This document shows, in pieces, positions 15,307-24,332 of a stretch of DNA of 64,000 bases (positions within the stretch are counted from its first letter, which is position 1; each line of letters begins with the position of its first letter). The notes beneath the pieces were generated by a model that saw only the letters and a list, made by a program, of their open reading frames with translations, ran no database searches and was not told the origin of the DNA. This DNA comes from Ferrimonas senticii DSM 18821. Its GTDB lineage: Bacteria; Pseudomonadota; Gammaproteobacteria; Enterobacterales; Shewanellaceae. The position numbers were made by a program, and so were the translations under genes. Where the stretch lies: the NCBI RefSeq assembly GCF_000422665.1, contig NZ_AUGM01000007.1, positions 186,001-250,000 on the forward strand, in the 5' to 3' direction.

Positions 15307-17672
15307 CGGACATCGACCACCTTGCTGGCTTTGCGATAGCGAATGCGCCAGCCCGACCACGCTGGCAGTTCCCAGCGCTTAGGAGCGTCTTTGCGACGGC
15401 CATCAAGGTAGTGCAGCAGGATCTGCTTGCCTTTGGGGCTGTACTCCACCTGCAGTTGCAGCTCTGGCAACGCCAGCGTTTGTGGGTAACGCTGGTCAAA
15501 CTCAGCTCGTTGCCAATCGGGGATCCCAGCAAAGCGCAGATCGCTCGGCTCGATCAGTGCCAGATCGTCGGCGGATTCCACCCCTAATTCCGCTAATCGT
15601 TGCGTCAACCAAAGCTGGGGCTCAATCGGATCGCCACTGATCGGCGCTAATCCCAAATCGGGCTGATCATTCAGCCCCGCCTGCTGCAGCGACAGGTACA
15701 GCGCCCACGCGTGGGCATCGGCGATCAGCGTCGATCCGGCGGGGCTAAGCCGCTGATCAGTGAGGATCTGCTGCACCATCAATTCAAAGCCCAATGAGCC
15801 TTCGGGCAGGCGCCACTCGCTGCCGATCACGCGGCCAGCATAGTAGCGTTGATGCAGTCGCTGCCCTTGCTCATCGGCGCCGTTTTCGGCCAACTGCTCG
15901 TCGCCTAATCCGGCCTCGCACAAGCTTTTCAGGCTGACCGGCAACATGCAGGTGGCCAAGCTGATGGTCTGGCGCACGCCCCGCCCTGGCAGGGCAAATT
16001 GATCCAGCACTAAGGCCGCTTCGTCATCGTCACTAAAGCGGGTATCGCGACTTGGCTGCAGCTCAACTAAACCGTTGCCCAACGCCTCACGACGCTTAGC
16101 GCGGCGAACAAACGCCAGGTCGGGCATCACCGCCAGCATCGCCTTGAGCCAACGCGGGCGATCCAAATAGGAGGCGGCGGTCAGTTGCGGCAACTCCAGC
16201 GCCGCCCGAATTTGCTCCGCCAGTTGCCGCGCTTCTTGTCGCAGTGCCGGATCGACATTCAACTCAAGCGGCGGTTGCTCGCGCACGATCTTAACCAAAG
16301 TGGTGCCATCGCAGGGCAGCGGTTGCCACTGAGTCAACGCCTGCAAGGCCGCTTCCGCTTGCGGCAGTTGCCATAAGCGCCCGCCGATCGATAGCGCCGC
16401 CGCCAGATCAACCATCGCTTCGGTGAGATCGTTACTGGGCATGGCGCTGATCAGATGGGCAAACTGGGTGTCGATCGGCAACGGGAACAACCGTTTGCCG
16501 TGCTCAGTCACCTTACCAGCGGCATCGATCGCCGCCATCGCTTGCAGCCGTTGCTGCGCCAGTTGCAACGATTTGGCTGGCAACGGATCAAGCCATGGCA
16601 ACGCCGCTAAATCTGCCCCAGCACAGGCCGCCGCCAGCATCGGTTCGACTAACTCTTCCCGTTGCAGCTCTGGCGGGGTTAGCGATTCTAGCGGTGCATG
16701 CTGTCCCCACAGGCGGATACAACGCCCTGCAGCGGTACGCCCTGCCCGCCCCGCCCGCTGTGCCGCTGAGGCTTTGGAGATCCGAGTGAGCGACAATACC
16801 GTGCGACCATTGCGCTGCGAGGTGCGCCGCTCAAGGCCGGAATCGATCACCAAGGTGATGCCGGGAATGGTCAGCGAGGTTTCGGCGACGTTGGTTGCCA
16901 GCACAATCCGCCGCTGACCAGTGCTGGGGGTCAGCGCCTGGCGCTGCAGCGCTTTATCGACGTTGGCGTGCAGTGGCAGCACCAGAAAATCCGGCAACGC
17001 CGCGCTCAGTGCCGCCTGCGCTTGAGCGATCTCTTTGCGTCCCGGCAAAAACAGCAACAGATCGCCGTCGATCAACGGCAACTGCGCCAACACCACTGAC
17101 TTCAACCGCGGGATCAGCTCGCGATCGCTTGGCAATTGTTGGCTGTCGCTGGCGTGATATTCGATCGCAACCGGAAAGACTCGGCCTTCGGCCTGCAAGC
17201 GCATACCACCAAGGTAGTTAGCCAAGCGCTCACCATCGATGGTGGCCGAGGTCAGCACCAGTCGATGCCGCTTGGCTTGTTTCAGCAGCGCCAACAGCAG
17301 ATCGGTATCCCAGCGCCGTTCGTGAAATTCATCGATGATGATGGTGCCAAAGCTCGCTAGGCCATCTTCGCTGAGCCAGCGCAAAGCGATCCCGGGGGTC
17401 ACAAAGGCGATCTGAGTGCGATCATCAACGCTGCTATCAAAGCGGATGACGTAACCGACATCATCGCGACCTTGACCGACGAAGTCCGCCAGCGCGGTAC
17501 AGGCGATCCGTCGCGGCTCGACCACCAATACCCGTGCCCCGGACTGCGCCGCCCACAGTGGCAAGCGCGTTGATTTACCGGAGCCAGTTTGCGCTTCCAC
17601 CACCAGATGGTGCTGGCGCAACTGGGCGATAAATTCAGATTTGAGCGGATCGATGGGCAACGCAAGCGGCAT
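15303..17672 (-). CDS. hrpB: HrpB, ATP-dependent DExH helicase
   Basis: The product from the ATG at 17672 is 789 residues, close to other HrpB proteins. Helicase motifs are complete: motif I EAQTGSGKST, motif II DEFH in IIIDEFHERRWDTDL, motif III LTSATI, and motif VI QRAGRAGR. An HA2-like region and the HrpB-specific C-terminus follow. HrpB is a DEAH-family RNA-helicase-like protein whose precise cellular role is not settled. A TTG four codons upstream is an alternative start. It is a single gene, convergent with the DUF4136 lipoprotein gene. Confidence 0.93.
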   Translation of the reverse strand: MPLALPIDPLKSEFIAQLRQHHLVVEAQTGSGKSTRLPLWAAQSGARVLVVEPRRIACTALADFVGQGRDDVGYVIRFDSSVDDRTQIAFVTPGIALRWLSEDGLASFGTIIIDEFHERRWDTDLLLALLKQAKRHRLVLTSATIDGERLANYLGGMRLQAEGRVFPVAIEYHASDSQQLPSDRELIPRLKSVVLAQLPLIDGDLLLFLPGRKEIAQAQAALSAALPDFLVLPLHANVDKALQRQALTPSTGQRRIVLATNVAETSLTIPGITLVIDSGLERRTSQRNGRTVLSLTRISKASAAQRAGRAGRTAAGRCIRLWGQHAPLESLTPPELQREELVEPMLAAACAGADLAALPWLDPLPAKSLQLAQQRLQAMAAIDAAGKVTEHGKRLFPLPIDTQFAHLISAMPSNDLTEAMVDLAAALSIGGRLWQLPQAEAALQALTQWQPLPCDGTTLVKIVREQPPLELNVDPALRQEARQLAEQIRAALELPQLTAASYLDRPRWLKAMLAVMPDLAFVRRAKRREALGNGLVELQPSRDTRFSDDDEAALVLDQFALPGRGVRQTISLATCMLPVSLKSLCEAGLGDEQLAENGADEQGQRLHQRYYAGRVIGSEWRLPEGSLGFELMVQQILTDQRLSPAGSTLIADAHAWALYLSLQQAGLNDQPDLGLAPISGDPIEPQLWLTQRLAELGVESADDLALIEPSDLRFAGIPDWQRAEFDQRYPQTLALPELQLQVEYSPKGKQILLHYLDGRRKDAPKRWELPAWSGWRIRYRKASKVVDVR

Positions 17673-17799
17673 ACAATAGGACAAGGCAGATCAATCAAAG
17701 CGCTATTGTGCCGAGGCCAGCAAATTTATTAAAGCGGACGACGTCGATGCCGATAAGCTCATTACCAAGGCACTTAACCGCTTTCGCAGGACGCATCTT

Positions 17800-18015
17800 A
17801 TGATCATGACCGCCATCAACTACGTGCACAACGGCTACCACAAGCTGATGCCAGAGGCCGACTGCATGCTGGCCGATCGCGGCCACACCAACAAAGCGGA
17901 CAATCACAGCCACAACAACCGCTGCGATAACAACGACGGTGCAAAATCCGAGGCCAAGTCTGAAACCAATGAGCTTGGCTGGTACCTCGGCCGCAAATTG
18001 CTGGCGGTGGTTTAA
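17800..18015 (+). CDS. Possible 71-aa hydrophilic protein
   Basis: The 391-bp gap between hrpB and arsJ holds one reasonable plus-strand frame. An AGGA motif lies 9 bp before the ATG at 17800 and a perfect 15-bp terminator follows the stop. The product opens MTAINYVHNGYHKLMPEADCML, has an Asn/His/Asp-rich middle (NKADNHSHNNRCDNNDG) and ends LGWYLGRKLLAVV. The frame stays open ~100 bp upstream, but without a start codon. I know no relative. It may be a real small gene or chance. Confidence 0.45.
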   Translation: MIMTAINYVHNGYHKLMPEADCMLADRGHTNKADNHSHNNRCDNNDGAKSEAKSETNELGWYLGRKLLAVV

Positions 18016-18028
18016 GCCCCGAATTAAT

Positions 18029-18066
18029 ACAGTAACGCCCAGCATTTTGCTGGGCGTTACTGTTTC
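18029..18066. terminator. Bidirectional terminator before arsJ end
   Basis: ACAGTAACGCCCAGC and GCTGGGCGTTACTGT form a perfect 15-bp stem around a 5-nt loop. It lies 14 bp after the possible 71-aa ORF and 10 bp past the stop of arsJ, so it can serve both strands. Confidence 0.85.
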
Positions 18067-18075
18067 TAGGCTAAG

Positions 18076-19305
18076 TTAAGCGGCGCGAGTTTGGTGCCTT
18101 GGTAGCCACCACGAGATCACCAGCGTCAGCGCCAAAAACAGCACCGACACCCACAAACAGGCCGCCAGCCCCGCCGCTTGATAAACCCAGCCGGAGAGCA
18201 CGGTACCAATCAACCGCCCCATCGCATTGGCCATGTAGTAAAAACCGACATCCAGCGACACCCCATCTTCACCGGCGTAATGGACGATCAAGAACGAGTG
18301 CAGGCTGGAGTTGATCGCAAAGGCGGCGCCGAACAGCAATAAGCCACCGATGATGGTCAGCTGCGGTTGCCACTGTTGCTCGATGCCCACCGCCACCAGC
18401 ACGGTTACCGCCAGCAACACCCCGGCCCACAGCATCGCTGCGGCGCCATCCGGGGTTACCCCAGAACGATTCACCCCAGTTAAACGCGGCGCAAAACCTT
18501 GAACCAGGCCGTAGGCGATCACCCAAGTCGCCATAAAGCCGCCAACCCACAGATGCGGCCAACCAAAGGTGGCGCCCAAGTAGATCGGCAAAGCGATCAC
18601 AAACCAGACATCACGGGCACCAAATAGGAACAGCCGCGCCGCCGAGAGGATATTAACGCTGCCGGATTTCGAGAAGATCTCAGTAAACTTCGGCTTAGTT
18701 TTGGCTTTGCCAATGTCGCTGCCCAGCCACTTCAGACTTAGCAACAGCACTAGCAACAACACCGCAGCCATCGCCACCATCGCCCCTTGAAAACCGAGTC
18801 CCACCAACAGCGCGCCGCCGATGAAGAAGCCGACCCCTTTCAAGGCGTTCTTCGAACCAGTCAGGATCGCCACCCACTTATACAGGGTGCCCTCTTGCCC
18901 TTTCGGCACCAGGGTTTTGATCGCGCTTTTGGCGCTCATCTTATTCAGATCTTTGGCGATCCCCGACAGCGCCTGAGCCGCCATCACGTACGGCACACTC
19001 AACCAGCTGCTTGGCACCGCCAACATCAGCAGCGCCAGCACCTGCAGCCCAAGGCCGACGTTCATGGTGCGATTCAGCCCCAAGCGCGCCCCCAGATAGC
19101 CACCGACTAGATTGGTGACCACCCCGAAGATCTCATAAAACAGAAACAGCGCGGCGATCTCTAACGGCTTATAGCCCAACTGGTGGAAGTGCAGCACCAC
19201 CAACATCCGCAGCGCGCCGTCGGTGAGGGTGAAGTTCCAATAGTTAAAGGTGACCAGCAGGTACTGTTTCACCTCATGAGAGAGGTTAGCAAAGCTCGAA
19301 AACAT
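18076..19305 (-). CDS. arsJ: ArsJ, organoarsenical efflux MFS permease
   Basis: A 409-residue, 12-span major facilitator protein opens with the segment LVTFNYWNFTLTDGALRML typical of ArsJ, followed by VVLHFHQLGY and FGVVTNLVGGYLGARLGLN. ArsJ exports 1-arseno-3-phosphoglycerate, the unstable product made when GAPDH uses arsenate in place of phosphate. The dedicated GAPDH gene is just upstream in the same direction, and an ACR3 pump is upstream of that. An ATG at 19305 is preferred; a TTG three codons earlier is also possible. A 12-bp hairpin separates it from the GAPDH gene and may tune expression. Confidence 0.93.
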   Translation of the reverse strand: MFSSFANLSHEVKQYLLVTFNYWNFTLTDGALRMLVVLHFHQLGYKPLEIAALFLFYEIFGVVTNLVGGYLGARLGLNRTMNVGLGLQVLALLMLAVPSSWLSVPYVMAAQALSGIAKDLNKMSAKSAIKTLVPKGQEGTLYKWVAILTGSKNALKGVGFFIGGALLVGLGFQGAMVAMAAVLLLVLLLSLKWLGSDIGKAKTKPKFTEIFSKSGSVNILSAARLFLFGARDVWFVIALPIYLGATFGWPHLWVGGFMATWVIAYGLVQGFAPRLTGVNRSGVTPDGAAAMLWAGVLLAVTVLVAVGIEQQWQPQLTIIGGLLLFGAAFAINSSLHSFLIVHYAGEDGVSLDVGFYYMANAMGRLIGTVLSGWVYQAAGLAACLWVSVLFLALTLVISWWLPRHQTRAA

Positions 19306-19341
19306 GACGTACAAGTTCGCAGTTATCAGTATTCAGAAACA

Positions 19342-19370
19342 GCAATGGTCAGTTTCACACTGACCATTGC
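19342..19370 (-). promoter_or_regulatory. Perfect hairpin between the ars GAPDH gene and arsJ
   Basis: GCAATGGTCAGT and ACTGACCATTGC pair as a perfect 12-bp stem with a 5-nt loop. On the minus strand it is followed by TGTTTCTG, a poor U-run. It could be a partial terminator or an mRNA stabiliser that lowers arsJ relative to the GAPDH gene. Confidence 0.55.
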
Positions 19371-19464
19371 AAACTTAGTTGCTCTATTACGAGCGCAGGG
19401 GAAACGGATGAACTGCAAAGCGCAGCGGGAGCGCCAACGCCGCAGTTCGCCGTTGCCACCAGCG

Positions 19465-20472
19465 TTACCAGCCTTGTTGGGCAACGTAACGGGCGAGTTC
19501 CACCGTCCGGTTGGCGTAACCCCACTCGTTGTCGTACCACAGGTACAGCTTCAACTGAGTGTCGTTAACCACCATGGTCGATGGCGCATCAACGATCGAA
19601 CTGCGTGGATCGGTACGGTAATCGATCGACACCAGTGGTCGCTCTTCGTAGCCCAGAACCCCGGCCAGTTCGCCCTCGGCCGCCTGTTTCAGCAGTGCAT
19701 TAACTTCCTCGACGGTGGTGCCGCGCTGCAGCTCAAACACGCAATCGGTGATCGACGCATTGCACAGCGGTACGCGCACCGCGTGGCCATTCAAACGACC
19801 TTTTAGCTCTGGGAAGATGTGGGTGATCGCCGTTGCCGAGCCGGTGGTGGTTGGGATCAGGCTTTCGCCGCACGAGCGGGCGCGGCGCAAGTCTTTGTGC
19901 GGCGCATCCAAAATGGTTTGGGTGTTGGTGATCGAGTGGATGGTGGTCATCGAGCCATGCTTAATGCCCAGCTTTTCATGGATCACTTTCACAACCGGGG
20001 CCAAGCAGTTGGTAGTGCAAGATGCGGCAGTAACGATGTCGTGCTGCTCCTTGTTATACCAATGGTGGTTAACTCCATAAACCGCGTCCAACACACCCTC
20101 TTGCTTCACCGGTGCAGTGACGATGACTTTCTTGACGCCCTGATCCAGATAGGCTTGCAGCTTGGCTTTGTCTTTAAACTTGCCAGAGGCTTCAATCACC
20201 ATGTCACAGCCGGACCAATCGGTCTCTTCTAAGGTCTTGTTGCTGGTCACGGCGATGCGCTTGCCATCAATCACCATCTCTGTGCCTTCGGCGCGCGCAT
20301 CGCGGTTCCAGCGGCCATGGACGCTATCAAAGGTCAGCAGGTGCGCCAGCGATTCGGCATTGCCAGCCGGATCGTTGATCGCCACAAACTCAAATTCCGG
20401 CCAATCCCATGCGGCCCGCAGTGCCAAACGGCCCATGCGGCCAAAGCCATTGATACCAATTTTAATGGTCAT
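19465..20472 (-). CDS. Glyceraldehyde-3-phosphate dehydrogenase of the arsenic operon
   Basis: The 335-residue protein has the Rossmann start [13 protein letters not shown] and the catalytic [10 protein letters not shown] with its active-site Cys, plus the NEWGYANRT end motif. Next to arsJ this isoform is expected to turn glyceraldehyde-3-phosphate and arsenate into 1-arseno-3-phosphoglycerate, which ArsJ then exports, giving arsenate resistance. A housekeeping glycolytic role cannot be excluded from sequence, but the operon position (acr3, GAPDH, arsJ; all minus strand) favours arsenic detoxification. Start ATG with AAAGGTAA upstream. Confidence 0.93.
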   Translation of the reverse strand: MTIKIGINGFGRMGRLALRAAWDWPEFEFVAINDPAGNAESLAHLLTFDSVHGRWNRDARAEGTEMVIDGKRIAVTSNKTLEETDWSGCDMVIEASGKFKDKAKLQAYLDQGVKKVIVTAPVKQEGVLDAVYGVNHHWYNKEQHDIVTAASCTTNCLAPVVKVIHEKLGIKHGSMTTIHSITNTQTILDAPHKDLRRARSCGESLIPTTTGSATAITHIFPELKGRLNGHAVRVPLCNASITDCVFELQRGTTVEEVNALLKQAAEGELAGVLGYEERPLVSIDYRTDPRSSIVDAPSTMVVNDTQLKLYLWYDNEWGYANRTVELARYVAQQGW

Positions 20473-20491
20473 CGTTATTTACCTTTAATTG

Positions 20492-21520
20492 TTATGCCTG
20501 CGCCGGCGCCGTGAACCAATGACGAGTGCGGTTGGCAAACGCCACCAAACTCAGCATCACCGGCACTTCCACCAACACACCAACCACGGTAGCGAGCGCC
20601 GCACCAGAGTGCAGACCAAACAGCGCAATCGCCACCGCTACCGCCAATTCAAAAAAGTTCGAGGTGCCAATCATGCTGGCTGGCGCCGCCACATTGTGCG
20701 GCAGTTTAAGCCACTTTGCTGACAGATAAGTGACTGCAAAAATACCGTAGCTTTGCAGCAGCAGCGGAATGGCGATCAACACCATCACCAGCGGCTCCGC
20801 CAACAAGGTTTGCGCTTGGAAGGCAAACAGCAGTGCCACGGTCGCCAGCAACGACAGCATCGACAATGGCTTGAGCTTGGCAATCACGCCATTGAGTTTG
20901 GCCTCACCGGATTTCAGCAGCGCCTGCCGCCACAGCATCCCGACCACCAGCGGCAACACCACGTACAGCAAGGTGGCGATGATCAAGGTTTGCCACGGCA
21001 CCAAAATATCCGATACCCCCAGCAGCAGCGCCGCAATCGGCGCAAACGCCACCATCATAATGATGTCGTTCACCGACACCTGCACCAAGGTGTAAGCCGG
21101 ATTGCCTTTGGTCAGTTGGCTCCAAACGAACACCATCGCAGTACAAGGCGCGACCCCCAGCAGGATCATCCCAGCAATGTACTGATCGGCATCGGCGGTT
21201 GGCACCAGATCGGCAAACACCACGCGGAAGAACAACCACCCCAGCGCTGCCATGGTGAATGGCTTGATCAGCCAGTTGATCACCAACGTCAGCACCAGTC
21301 CTTTAGGCTGCTTACCCACCTGCTTCACCGAGGCAAAATCAATTTGCATCATCATTGGCAAAATCATCAGCCAGATCAGCACCGCCACCGGTAGGTTGAT
21401 CTGCGCCACTTGCCAACTGGCAACCGTCTCGAATGCGCCCGGCATGGTGCTACCGAGCACCACCCCTAAGCCAATCGCCAATGCCACCCACAGTGACAAA
21501 TACCGCTCAAACAGCCCCAT
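20492..21520 (-). CDS. acr3: ACR3-family arsenite efflux pump
   Basis: The 342-residue protein has ten hydrophobic spans and the ACR3 signature segments: [28 protein letters not shown] with the conserved Cys, and a second-half segment [25 protein letters not shown]3 exports arsenite across the inner membrane. It is the first gene of a minus-strand operon with a GAPDH gene (19 bp downstream) and arsJ. No arsR or arsC lies in the window. The start has GAGGTGG ahead of the ATG. The 226-bp region to phaC is divergent and holds repeated ATATGC motifs that may be an operator. Confidence 0.94.
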   Translation of the reverse strand: MGLFERYLSLWVALAIGLGVVLGSTMPGAFETVASWQVAQINLPVAVLIWLMILPMMMQIDFASVKQVGKQPKGLVLTLVINWLIKPFTMAALGWLFFRVVFADLVPTADADQYIAGMILLGVAPCTAMVFVWSQLTKGNPAYTLVQVSVNDIIMMVAFAPIAALLLGVSDILVPWQTLIIATLLYVVLPLVVGMLWRQALLKSGEAKLNGVIAKLKPLSMLSLLATVALLFAFQAQTLLAEPLVMVLIAIPLLLQSYGIFAVTYLSAKWLKLPHNVAAPASMIGTSNFFELAVAVAIALFGLHSGAALATVVGVLVEVPVMLSLVAFANRTRHWFTAPAQA

Positions 21521-21537
21521 CTGGCCACCTCAACAAC

Positions 21538-21593
21538 ATATGCAAAATCAAATATGCGGCGAATGTTATATATCCGCTTTGCCATATGCAATC
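21538..21593. promoter_or_regulatory. Possible ars operator: three ATATGC repeats
   Basis: CATATGCAAAATC (21538-21550), AATATGCGGCG (from 21551) and CATATGCAATC (21583-21593) repeat just upstream of acr3; CATATG is itself a palindrome and CATATGCAAA/TTTGCCATATG is a near inverted repeat. The position fits the promoter of the ars operon and an ArsR-type site. This is inference: ArsR boxes vary and no arsR gene is nearby. Confidence 0.4.
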
Positions 21594-21614
21594 ACTTATT
21601 GTCATCCGCGGATG

Positions 21615-21672
21615 GTTATTGAGCAATAACTGAACAAGTGGTGACTTTGCGTTTTATTGTGCGATGCACAAT
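21615..21672. promoter_or_regulatory. Two palindromes upstream of phaC
   Basis: GTTATTGAGCAATAAC (21615-21630) is a dyad with a 2-bp centre and ATTGTGC-GAT-GCACAAT (21656-21672) a perfect 7-bp dyad with a 3-bp centre. The second contains TGC-N3-GCA, the core reported for PhaR sites in alphaproteobacteria. They lie 75-132 bp before the phaC start in the divergent acr3-phaC spacer. A role in phaCJ control is inferred. Confidence 0.45.
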
Positions 21673-21746
21673 ATTTAAGCCATCAAGGTGTAATTAACTC
21701 GCGCCAGCATCGACTTACCCATCCGCTACAGGGAGTGCCCAACGCA

Positions 21747-23513
21747 ATGGACCATGGATCGTACGATAAATTGCTCAACAGCATGATGCAGTGTAATCAG
21801 CACTGGCAGGAGTTACTGCAGCAACAGGGCAAAGACGCCAGCCAAGCGGTATTGCAGCAAAACGCCGAAGATATGCAGCAGGCCTTTCAAGCCGCCAGCG
21901 CCCAGCCGCAGGCCTTGTTGGAACAGCAGATGCAGTGGTGGCAAGCGCAACTGAATCTGTTTCAAAACACCATGATGCAGCAAGCCGGACAAGCGGTAGA
22001 GCCGCTGATTGAGCCTGAGCGCGGTGATAAGCGTTTCAGTGGTGAGGGCTGGCAATTGCCGTGGTTTGATTACCTTAAGCAATCTTATCTACTGACCGCC
22101 AAGCAGATGCAGCACAGCATCGATGCCATTGACGGTTTAGACGACGCCACCCGCGACCGCTTGCGATTTTTCACCCGTCAAACCGTTAATGCGATGGCAC
22201 CAAGCAACTTCATCAGCAGTAACCCGGAGCTGCTGCAGATGACCCTTGAAAGCGGCGGCAGCAACCTCTGCCAAGGAGCCGAGCAGCTGCAGCAAGATCT
22301 GCTGCGCAGTGCCGGTAGCCTGAATGTCAGCATGACCGACAGCGATGCCTTTAGCTTGGGGCAAGATTTGGCCACCACGCCGGGCAAGGTGATCCATCAA
22401 ACGCCGCTGTATCAATTGATCCAATACGCACCAACCACCAAACAGGTGGCCAAGCGGCCGCTGCTGATCGTGCCGCCGTTCGTCAACAAGTACTACATCC
22501 TCGATCTGCGGCCGCAAAACTCGATGGTGAAATACTTGGTCGAACAAGGCCATACGGTACTGATGATCTCCTGGGTTAACCCTGACCAACGTCATGTCGG
22601 TGTCGACTTTGAAGATTATGTGGTTGATGGCGTGCTGGATGCGGTCGATAACGCCGAACGGCTGTTGGGAGAGAACGAATTCAACGCCGTCGGCTACTGC
22701 ATCGGCGGTACCGCGCTAACCTGCGCGATGGCTTACGCCAGTGCTAAGCGACTGAAACAAAAGATCAAATCGGCGACGTTATTCACCACCATCTTGGATT
22801 TCAGCCAGCCGGGGGAGCTCGGCGCCTTTATCAATGACACTGTGGTATCGGCACTGGAGCAGCAAAACCGAGAGAAAGGGCTAATGGATGGTCGCCAACT
22901 GGCGGTGGCGTTCTCGATTTTGAAAGAGAACAACCTGTACTGGAACTACTACGTCGATGGCTATCTGAAGGGCAAAAGTCCGGTGGCGTTCGATATCCTC
23001 CACTGGAACTGCGACAACACCAATCTTAGCGGCCGCGCCCACAACACCATGTTGCGCCGCTTTTACCTCAACAATGAACTGATTGAGGCCGGCCAATTCA
23101 CTATCCGCGATACCGCCATCGATCTCGGCAAGATCAAGCTGCCCACCCTGTTTGTCTCCACCATCGACGATCATATCGCCCTTTGGCAAGGCACCTATCT
23201 GGGGATGCAGCGTCTGGGCGGCGATAAAACCTTTATCTTGGGCGAATCCGGCCATGTCGCCGGTATCGTTAATCCGCCCGGAGGCAAATACCACCACTAC
23301 CTCGGTAGCGGCAGTGATGAGCTCAGCCCCGAGCAGTGGCTGCAGCAGACCGCCAAGCAAGAGGGTTCCTGGTGGCCAACCTGGATGCAATGGCTGGCCG
23401 AGCGCAATGTGCTGGATCCGGTCGATGCTCGCCCCCTCGACAGCAAGTTGGCTGATGCCCCGGGGGATTACGTCAAACAACGGTTAGCCTCAACCATGGA
23501 GGGTGCCGCATGA
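21747..23513 (+). CDS. phaC: PhaC, class I poly(3-hydroxyalkanoate) synthase
   Basis: From the ATG at 21747, behind CAGGGAG, the protein is 588 residues, right for class I PhaC. It polymerises (R)-3-hydroxyacyl-CoA into PHA granules. The lipase-like box is GYCIGGTA with the catalytic Cys; the catalytic Asp is in STIDDHIALW and the His in ESGHVAGIVNPPGG. The N-terminal ~180 residues are the Gln-rich variable region. An in-frame TTG-type start 30 codons upstream would lie in the palindrome region and is less likely. The stop overlaps phaJ by 4 bp. phaB lies 29 kb away; no phaA or phasin is seen. Confidence 0.95.
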   Translation: MDHGSYDKLLNSMMQCNQHWQELLQQQGKDASQAVLQQNAEDMQQAFQAASAQPQALLEQQMQWWQAQLNLFQNTMMQQAGQAVEPLIEPERGDKRFSGEGWQLPWFDYLKQSYLLTAKQMQHSIDAIDGLDDATRDRLRFFTRQTVNAMAPSNFISSNPELLQMTLESGGSNLCQGAEQLQQDLLRSAGSLNVSMTDSDAFSLGQDLATTPGKVIHQTPLYQLIQYAPTTKQVAKRPLLIVPPFVNKYYILDLRPQNSMVKYLVEQGHTVLMISWVNPDQRHVGVDFEDYVVDGVLDAVDNAERLLGENEFNAVGYCIGGTALTCAMAYASAKRLKQKIKSATLFTTILDFSQPGELGAFINDTVVSALEQQNREKGLMDGRQLAVAFSILKENNLYWNYYVDGYLKGKSPVAFDILHWNCDNTNLSGRAHNTMLRRFYLNNELIEAGQFTIRDTAIDLGKIKLPTLFVSTIDDHIALWQGTYLGMQRLGGDKTFILGESGHVAGIVNPPGGKYHHYLGSGSDELSPEQWLQQTAKQEGSWWPTWMQWLAERNVLDPVDARPLDSKLADAPGDYVKQRLASTMEGAA

Positions 23514-23902
23514 GTTTACTGGTCGGCCAGAGTGCCAGTATCACCAAAGTATTTGGCCGCGACGAGGTTAGCGCCTTTGCTGATCTCAGCGAGGATCGCA
23601 ACCCGGTGCATCTGGATGCCAACTTCGCCGCGCAAACCCCATTCAAGCAGCCGATTGTCCACGGCATGTTGCTATCCAGTCTGCTTTCAGCCCTGTTGGG
23701 GCAACACCTACCGGGTGAGGGCACCATCTACCTTGGGCAAACCCTAAAGTTCGTCCGGCCGGTGTACGTCGGCGATGCGGTTACCGCCACGGTGACCGTC
23801 AGCGACATTCGCGACGACAAACCGGTGGTCACCCTAACCACTGAGGTGTTCGACAAGCACGGCAAGCCCTGCGTCCAAGGCGAAGCGGTAGTAAGAGTCT
23901 AG
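23510..23902 (+). CDS. phaJ: MaoC-like (R)-specific enoyl-CoA hydratase (PhaJ type)
   Basis: The 130-residue single hot-dog-fold protein carries the hydratase-2 motif with DRNPVHLD (catalytic Asp and His) followed by FKQPIVHGML. It hydrates trans-2-enoyl-CoA from beta-oxidation to (R)-3-hydroxyacyl-CoA, the substrate of PhaC. The ATGA overlap with phaC means coupled translation and supports the PHA role. It is the last gene of the pair; a MITE-like repeat follows 32 bp downstream. Confidence 0.9.
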   Translation: MSLLVGQSASITKVFGRDEVSAFADLSEDRNPVHLDANFAAQTPFKQPIVHGMLLSSLLSALLGQHLPGEGTIYLGQTLKFVRPVYVGDAVTATVTVSDIRDDKPVVTLTTEVFDKHGKPCVQGEAVVRV

Positions 23903-23934
23903 CGACCGGTTATCAGTTGTTAGCTGTCAGTTAT

Positions 23935-24181
23935 TAGGGCGTGTTGACGTTTGGTGTTCATAATTTGGTCGAGGATAGCGGCTGTCAATCGAGGATTACG
24001 ATTGAAGGCATAGTGGCTCTACGTCGAAATCGTATGACGAAGAGTGACAGCTGCTAGTCCGACCCTGCAAGGCGCCCCTTCGTGACCATCGAACAGTAAA
24101 ATTAACCGACCAAGTTCAATTTGCTGTCAAAAGTGGCCAATAATGGGCGCAAAAATATTCGGCAAAGGTCAACACGCCCTA
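23935..24181. repeat. TIR element copy 2 (MITE-like)
   Basis: This 247-bp copy begins TAGGGCGTGTTGACGTTTGG and ends GGTCAACACGCCCTA, with the internal GCGGCTGTCA/TGACAGCTGC inverted repeat. It lies after phaJ; a short tract TTATCAGTTGTTAGCTGTCA sits immediately before it. The rest of the 430-bp gap to ygiQ holds only the ygiQ terminator. Confidence 0.88.
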
Positions 24182-24272
24182 GTCAGAGCTATTAAGAGCC
24201 GTTTGCAGCAGTCGTAGCCGAGAACGGGTTCTCGGGAAAGAGCAGAGCTAGCCCTTGGCAATCGCCATCAAC

Positions 24273-24305
24273 AAAAACGGAGAGCCATTGGGCTCTCCGT
24301 TTTTT
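24273..24305. terminator. Terminator for ygiQ (and the phaCJ side)
   Basis: AAAAACGGAGAGCC and GGCTCTCCGTTTTT form a strong stem with an ATTG loop and A/T runs on both strands. It lies 28 bp beyond the ygiQ stop on the minus strand. Confidence 0.85.
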
Positions 24306-24332
24306 ATCGGCTTAGTTTATCGGCTTGGCGCT

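Noticed and set aside
17695-18045. Minus-strand 116-aa frame opposite the possible 71-aa gene
   Set aside because: Its start lies in the terminator stem and its Val-rich sequence is the complement of the Asn/His-rich plus frame.
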